A stretch of 64,000 nt of DNA from Hevea brasiliensis. Taxonomy: Eukaryota; Streptophyta; Magnoliopsida; Malpighiales; Euphorbiaceae. Of this stretch, positions 58,207 to 64,000 are shown piece by piece. Under the pieces are notes generated by a model, which had not been told where the DNA came from, ran no database searches, and was given only the letters and a program-made list of their open reading frames with translations. Numbering within the stretch: the first letter of the stretch is position 1; every line of letters starts with the position of its first letter. The position numbers and the translations under genes were made by a program. The stretch spans positions 76,680,992 through 76,744,991 of the forward strand of contig NC_079498.1 of NCBI RefSeq assembly GCF_030052815.1, written 5' to 3'.

Positions 58207-58612
58207 GAGATCGGAGGAGAGTTCTTATCCGGTCTTAACCCAAAATTTTAATAACTATTAAATAGAGATCGGAGGAGGGTTCTTATCCGGTCTCAACTCA
58301 AAATTTTAATAACTATTAAATAGAGATCGAAAGAGGATTCTTATCCGGTCTCCACTCAAAGTTTTAATAAATGACCATTAAAAAGATATCGGAGGAGAGT
58401 TCTTATCCGGTCTCAACTCGAAAATTTTAATAAACATTAAAAAGAGAGCGGAGGAGAGTTCTTACCCGGTCTCAACCAAAATTTTAATAAACGTCTAGAG
58501 GAGATCGGAGGAGGGTTCTTATCCGATCTCCCTCCAAAATTTCAATAAATAAGTTAAAAGAGATCGGAGGAGAGTTCTTATCCGATTCTCACATCAAACC
58601 TTAACCTGTACA
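58207..58612 (+). repeat. Tandem repeat in the D 3' LTR, seven 56-62 bp units
   Basis: Counterpart of the array at 41626-42030, with the same unit count and the GAGATCGGAGGAG start. Confidence 0.88.
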
Positions 58613-59003
58613 TAAAATAATCCCAAAACCAAGATGATTCGCGACACCAACTCACTAAGGTTGTCTCATTTACTTGTGTATCTGGGTGATCCAAATTCAG
58701 TGAGAAATCAAATGTTCCTTTAGCCAGAAGGATTAACATTCCTATTCAAGCCCTCCTAACTAATTTATAAAGAATGCAAAATTAAATCTACTTACCCTTA
58801 TTAAGGGACGAGGTGGGGTGCCTAACACCTTCCCCACCCGTTTATGGACCCCGAACCTAGAATCTCTGTTTTGAAGTGGTTTCATTTTTAATTTATCTTC
58901 CCAAATGGTTTACTTTAGTTTCCCTCAAAACTAAGGTGGCGACTCCTCATTTTTCCCACTTCGGTGAGTGATCGTCCAGGCGACCGCAAAATCCCTTGCG
59001 ACA

Positions 59004-59011
59004 GACGGCAC
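59004..59011 (+). mobile_element. Right target duplication of D plus 3 bp of B's LTR
   Basis: GACGG (59004-59008) duplicates 36575-36579, and CAC continues B's LTR as in 27785-27787. Element E starts at the next base. Confidence 0.85.
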
Positions 59012-61971
59012 TGTAACACCCCTATGTTCGGTAGTGTGTTATACTGCTCCGGTGACCAATGTCTGTCCGGACAGCTAGAATGCCTAGAACTATATTTAAA
59101 TATTAGTGAGGAGACATAGAATAATGAAATACAAGAAAAGAAAAGACAAGAAAAAAAAGGGAAAAATAATAGCAATGAAATGTAACCAAGTTAAACGAGC
59201 CGAGAACCATAGCGATGGGTGACCGCACCGAGAAGTCGCGGCGTGAACCATTGACTAGCCCTGGACCGCGGGGAATCCTAGAAAATATTTTTAAGACTTA
59301 AATAGACATCTATTGAAGTATAAATATCATTAGAAATATCAAAGAAAAATTAATTAATTAGTACAAAGAAAAAGTGAGAAATCGAAAAACGGACAAAACT
59401 CGGTGTTACCAAAAAATCGGGAATGCAACCCGAACAGGGGCATTGTGGTCATTTGACACCCTGAGTTGTCTTTTGACCTAAATGTCCATTAAAAATACAT
59501 GATATTACACTTGGAAAATGTCATGAAAAATTAAATTGGTAGTACCTAATGTCAATAGCAAAAAGTGGGAGTTAAAAGTGAGAATTTGGAAATTTAGATT
59601 AAACAAATGATAAATTAACACATAGTGCTCCACTAACTCACCTAAGTGGACCACTACCTCTTCATTTGGACAGAAGATCATCTTCTTCCTCACCTCTCTA
59701 AGAACCAGTCGAATTGCTCCTAAGAAAGAACCTCCATGGCTGCATGGTTTTGAAGCTTCATGCAAGCATGATCCAAGCCTCTTTCCTTGCACTTCCCTTC
59801 ATTAAAAGTTGTCCATACACCTTGGGCAGTAGATAGGCAGTAAGAAGATCAATTGTAATCAAGGTTTTGAAGAGTTTCCAAAGTGGTAAGTAGGTATTTT
59901 TGATGCTTACTTCATTAAAGTTTGTGTGGGTGTTATGGGTACTTGAATTGTGGAAAGATTTTTGGAGTTTGATGTTTAAAGGGAGATGTATATTTTTGGC
60001 AGCCATGGAAACTCCTTAAGAACAGTTTATCCTTGTATGTAAATGGTAGATTAAAGTGTTGATGAAGTATTTATATGTGTAGGAATAAATTGGGTGATGT
60101 ATACTAAGTATATGTGAATGTACACTTGATTTGGAAGCTTGGAAATTTATTGAGAGAGATGTATGAATCGGCAACTTGAATTGTGGACCTAAATGTGTTA
60201 TTTCATGGGTTGGTTTATGGAATATTATTGTTGAATTATGGTACTTGTTGTGGCAGCTTGTGTATGTGTATAAGGATTTGAATGTGGACATGTAAATGAG
60301 CTAGGTTATGTGGTTAAATTGTGTGTAACTTGGACTTGGAAAATTCTAGACTATAATGTGCATATTGAGTGTGGTTATAAGCTGCCAAAATGACCAAAAA
60401 TGTATTGTGAAATGTGTTTATGTTATGGTACAAAACAAAAATGGCATGAATATGTAACTTGGTAAGTGTTAAAAGTGTGATTGATGAGTGATGAATAATG
60501 AATAGCAGGGCAGTGTGTGTTTTGGCTTAGAACCTTAATTGTGTGGCTCCAATTGGTATGAGAGCAATTGGAGGTGAAACTAGGCACAAAAAGTGCCAAC
60601 TTTCATGAAGGAAGCTTACCAAAATTCTGCTTGGAAGATAACTTGAAAAATGACCAAATCCGGATTAGTGCATTTAAGGCCTTTGAAATTGACCATTTGG
60701 GCAGTAGTTAGTGTTTTGGCCATAACTCACTCAAAACAGGTCCAATTGACCTGAAATTTTTACCATGAATAGTTAAGACATATATATACAACTCTTATGA
60801 AGACACCAACACCCAGAAATGACCATAAGCAAGTCAAATAGCTTGCACAATTTCGGGTTCAAAAACTAGACGAACCTAAAATGACCTAAAATGACCTAAA
60901 GTGACCAATTTTGGTACATTCTGATCAGCAATAGTAAAATGACCATAACTTGGTCTAGTAAACTCAGAATAACCTGAAATTTTGCCCCGCGTGCAATAAG
61001 GCATAGATCTATAAGTTTGTAGTTTTGATCGAAACCCGAAAACTAAGGGAACTAGGTCGTCCAGCTAGGTCAAATTTGTATACCGGAATCCGACAAATTG
61101 CAATAAAACGCAATATACATGGAAATAAATTTGGTAACATGTACCAATACTAAAAGGCTACAAATATGACATATTGGTAACATTAAAATCTAATTCACCT
61201 AGAGTGCATCGAGGGTCAACATCTTAGGTTGACTAAGGAAATGATAGAATTCAATAATTAAGTATTAAGCCTTATTGTTAGAGACGGTTTAAATGAGTAC
61301 TGAAACACTTTAAATTGTGTTTCTCAGTTAGCAATGACTTAGGGAAAGGGAAGGAAACACTGAGTCAGAGCCAAGAGACAGTTAGCTGAGGTTTGTGCAC
61401 AACAGTTATTTCTTTTGAATTTTTCAATTGAAATAAATTATGATTATTTGTATGTTATTGTTTAAAATTGTTTTTGTGCACAATAATTTTGATTTCTTAT
61501 TTTCTACTTAAAAATTTATTTGAACATTATAGTTTTAAATTGTGTCTGTGCACAATACTTTTTATATTCATTGCTTTTATCAGAAAATTTATTTGGAGAA
61601 ATGAGTTATGAATAATTTTTTATTGTTTTGACTTTGGGAATATTATTTGGAAATTATTGTGTTGCCTACTTTGCAAATGGAAATTTTGAGATAAAATGTG
61701 ATTTGGGAATTGTATTAAATATTGTGATTTGGAATTGTTTTGATTCACACTTGGCATGACATTGTTATTATATTCCTCCCTTTTTGACTTATCATTCTGG
61801 GGTGAGTATGATTATGTTCCTCCCTCTTTGACTTGTCAGTCTGAGGTGAGTGTGGATGAGTACTCATTATTTAGCTAGCTTCCTCCCTCATTTATTTCGA
61901 TTATTGGGGTGAGTGTGTCTTGTCGTGGTGTACAACACGGCATGTGTGGGAAAAGTTATGTCATGGCCTAA

Positions 61972-62310
61972 ATTGTGTTATTGATTGGAAAAACTGTATT
62001 ATTCAGTTATTTGATCAAATTGAGTTATTGATTAGCAAAACTGTATTATTCAGTTATTTGATCAAATTGTGTTATTGATGGGCAAAATTGTGTTATTCAG
62101 TTATTTGATTAAATTGTGTTATTGATTGGCAACACTGCATTATTCAGTTATTTGATCAAATTGTGTTATTAATTGGCAACACTGCATTATTCAGTTACTT
62201 GATCAAATTGTGTTATTGATTAGCAAAACTGCATTATTCAGTTATTTGATCAAATTGTGTTATTGATTGGCAAAACTGTATTATTCAGTTATTTGATCAA
62301 ATGGTGTTAT
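61972..62310 (+). repeat. Tandem repeat, 47-bp unit, 7.2 copies
   Basis: Units begin near 61972, 62019, 62066, 62113, 62160, 62207 and 62254, each with ATTGTGTTATTGATTGGC and TTATTCAGTTATTTGATCAA-like parts. The array is AT-rich and lies ~100 bp before the two-hairpin element. Confidence 0.92.
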
Positions 62311-62410
62311 ATGAATTTTGTAAATTGTGAAATGGAATTGTGAATTATTTGATTTGTGAATTGTTAATAAAAGATTTATATATAACATTTCAAATTGTTA
62401 TTGTACACCA

Positions 62411-62455
62411 CTGAGATATTGTCTCAGCGATAGCTTTTCATTGCTGTCGCAGGTA
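62411..62455 (+). other. Two-hairpin element in LTR of E
   Basis: CTGAGA (62411-62416) pairs with TCTCAG (62422-62427). GCGATAGC (62427-62434) pairs with GCTGTCGC (62443-62450) with one wobble. AGGTAG follows. The hairpins abut, sharing base 62427. Confidence 0.65.
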
Positions 62456-63066
62456 GATAAACTGACAGGGCAGTAGACTAGGTTGCTAGTACTACACTGA
62501 GAGATCATCGAGTATATTGAGTATACCATATTCTGCATTTTGTATTGTAATGTATGTTCACTGTATGTATATAGTGTTCTTGGTTTTGAGCAGTTATAAA
62601 TTAAAATTGTACCTTGAAGTTGTAAAATAAATTGTGAATTATTTTGGCTTATAAAATTTATACTATATTTCTTTTATCTCAGCCTTTGGAAATATTGAAA
62701 AATTATTGTGGATTTGAGTTGAGAAACATATTGTGTTGATTAAATGTTGGAGTTAGAGATTGAGAAATATATTGAAGTGCTTTTTATAGGTTTTTGAAGA
62801 ACTGTTTTATTCAAAATACAGATGGCACTCCGCTAAAATTTTTATAGAAATTATTAATTCTTCAAATGTGTTAGCTGTTCCACTTCAGTTCAAAATTTTT
62901 TTAACACCTGTGAATTGTGGTCACCACTGTAAAAAGAAGTAAGAAAAGTTTTAAAATCCCTTGTAGTGTATTTAATGGGTTATCAGTAGACGAAGTTGGT
63001 AATTCATTAGGTATACTACGGGATCATATTATGTCTTACAGAGGGTTAGGGTGTAACATGTTTTAG

Positions 63067-63078
63067 TGGTGTCAGAGC
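63067..63078 (+). other. Primer-binding site of element E
   Basis: TGGTGTCAGAGC, 8 bp after the LTR end; one base from the initiator tRNA-Met complement. Confidence 0.8.
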
Positions 63079-63246
63079 TAGTTTTTAAATTCTGATTTCA
63101 CCTATAATTTGAATATTCTTTCTTCATAGTACAACTGCTTAATGTCATTGTCTGATACATACAGTACATTACGTTATAAATATGCACTAACAGGAGAAAA
63201 TCTCCTTGTGTTATTGTTCAGGAGGTCTAAGATCCTCGAATTGACT

Positions 63247-63468
63247 ATGGAAGAGGGTGATCGTTCAGTCGATCAATCTATAGGGGCTGAGGTACAAGGG
63301 GATGCCCCAGCCCTACACAATGTCAGTGGATCAGCCACACCAGCCCCCTCAGTACCGTAGTTTCCTGCTCAGTTCGCTCAGCAGATGGTTGCAATGTTCC
63401 AATAGATGGCTGGTAACGTGCCTACTCAAGTCCCACTACAGACACCAGTGGTACAACCACAGTCTTCT
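63247..63468 (+). pseudogene. gag N-terminus of element E, interrupted
   Basis: It begins MEEGDRSVDQSIGAEVQGDA, like B's gag. Two TAG codons occur (63358 and 63403) where B has CAA or CAG at the same positions. The frame is cut at 63469 by the start of LTR G and does not resume in the window. Confidence 0.8.
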
Positions 63469-64000
63469 TGTGAAACCCCTTACCTGTGTACAGTATACCA
63501 GAGTAAGCAATGTCAGACGGTGTACCGGCACACTCTATTATACCTTGATTAATTTTTATCATGGTTTTGAATATAACTTGTGAAATATAATATATATTTG
63601 AGCCATTTATCGAATTTATAATTTATTTGAGGTTCCGAAAATTTTTATAGAAAATCCGGCAGAGTACCGGCTAAAAATGGAGAAAACAGTTCTTCGGAAC
63701 CTGTGAAAAAACACTTCCAATATTCATATCTCATCACTCTCAAACTCCAATATCAAAATCTCAACATTTTTCAATTTCATTTCTCAATCATTCATCTAAT
63801 GTGATAATCAAGTACAATTCACAGATAGATATTCACATTTTCCATTCACCAACACAATTTTCTTTATTTACATAAACATCAAAATACATTACATAAATCC
63901 AAATACATATGAGAAAAAAAAAATTAGTTACAAAATACCAAAATGAAACCTAGTGTCCTACCAATGCACTGTGGAGGGTGAGGTGACATGGACACTATGC
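63469..64000 (-). mobile_element. Minus-strand Tekay-type LTR G, 3' end, runs off the window
   Basis: Starting TGTGAAACCCCTTACC on the plus strand, it is the reverse complement of an LTR end (GGTAAGGGGTTTCACA). The following block with GGAACCTGTGAAAAAACACTTCC is the inverse of the same region in B (~30420-30490). The bases before it (CTTCT, 63464-63468) are a candidate target duplication whose partner lies outside the window. Confidence 0.75.

Larger units (their letters stand above)
36580..59003 (+). mobile_element. Element D: complete Tat/Ogre-like retrotransposon, 22.4 kb
   Basis: Two 5.8 kb LTRs (36580-42422 and 53169-59003) with TGTCG...CGACA ends, a 5-bp duplication GACGG, a primer-binding site, ORF1, gag, RT with two RNase H domains, integrase, a 3' UTR satellite array and a polypurine tract. 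The size, the extra ORF1 before gag, the TGGCGACTCCACTGGGGA primer-binding site, the gag-pol intron and the 3' UTR tandem repeats are hallmarks described for Ogre elements. Unusual points are the lack of a recognisable protease and two antisense reading frames inside each LTR. Lesions in the sense frames are few: one amber codon and two frameshifts. Confidence 0.93.
53169..59003 (+). mobile_element. 3' LTR of element D (5835 bp)
   Basis: Same start, end and internal order as the 5' LTR, with scattered differences. It repeats the antisense genes, TATA boxes and tandem array. The antisense gene here, if transcribed, would read back into the satellite array and pol, giving antisense RNA to the element. 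Confidence 0.93.
59012..63058 (+). mobile_element. 5' LTR of Tekay-like element E (4047 bp)
   Basis: It opens TGTAACACCCCTATGTTCGG and closes GTTAGGGTGTAACA. It is followed by a leader, primer-binding site and gag start. It is the same family as solo LTR F. It contains a 47-bp tandem array and the best-formed two-hairpin element. No coding sequence is seen. Confidence 0.9.

Noticed and set aside
1..64000. Host genes
   Set aside because: Every long frame belongs to a retroelement. No exon-intron structure with a host-type product was recognised.

Overview
This window is plant nuclear DNA made almost entirely of nested LTR retrotransposons. I see no host gene, rRNA gene, tRNA gene or CRISPR array. 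The elements are Ty3/gypsy of two kinds: chromodomain (Tekay/Del-like) elements with AT-rich LTRs of 3.5-4.1 kb, and one 22.4 kb Tat/Ogre-like element. There is also a scrap of Ty1/copia gag and two TRIM-like pieces. Long Tekay LTRs, Ogre features and TRIMs point to a eudicot. A woody Euphorbiaceae such as rubber tree or cassava is my guess, not a demonstration.

Layout. 1-2402: broken LTR pieces of one Tekay family in opposite orientations around a TRIM-like remnant. 2471-13541: element A (5' LTR, gag, protease, RT, RNase H), with a 4.08 kb solo LTR at 7847-11929 flanked by the target duplication TTGTT. 13542-24357: 3' part of element C (gag zinc knuckle to chromodomain, 3' LTR), with a minus-strand solo LTR at 17162-20808 flanked by ACAGC. 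24358-24602: copia gag scrap. 24603-27095: LTR and 3' tail of a minus-strand gypsy element, X. 27096-36579: element B (5' LTR, chimeric primer-binding region, decayed gag-pol, start of 3' LTR). 36580-59003: element D, an Ogre-like element inside B's 3' LTR with target duplication GACGG. 59012-63468: 5' LTR and start of gag of element E. 63469-64000: another minus-strand LTR, G, cutting E.

Element D is the most informative part. In the sense direction it has an LTR promoter, a leader with probable splice sites, ORF1 (631 aa), gag, a short intron placed in phase between gag and pol, RT with two RNase H domains, integrase, and a 3' UTR with A-tracts and a 60-bp satellite array. I find no protease. 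Each 5.8 kb LTR also carries, in the antisense direction, a probable two-exon gene (putative gypsy-type transposon domain plus coiled coil) with its own TATA box, and a second short antisense ORF with another TATA box. The two LTR copies of the main antisense gene are broken at different sites, so the copy that inserted here probably carried it intact.

The second notable signal is a pair of adjacent hairpins in six diverged Tekay-type LTRs. They lie about 0.55-0.74 kb before the LTR end, show compensatory base changes, and are followed by AGGT in five of six. Most Tekay reading frames are dead, mainly through C-to-T type stop codons.
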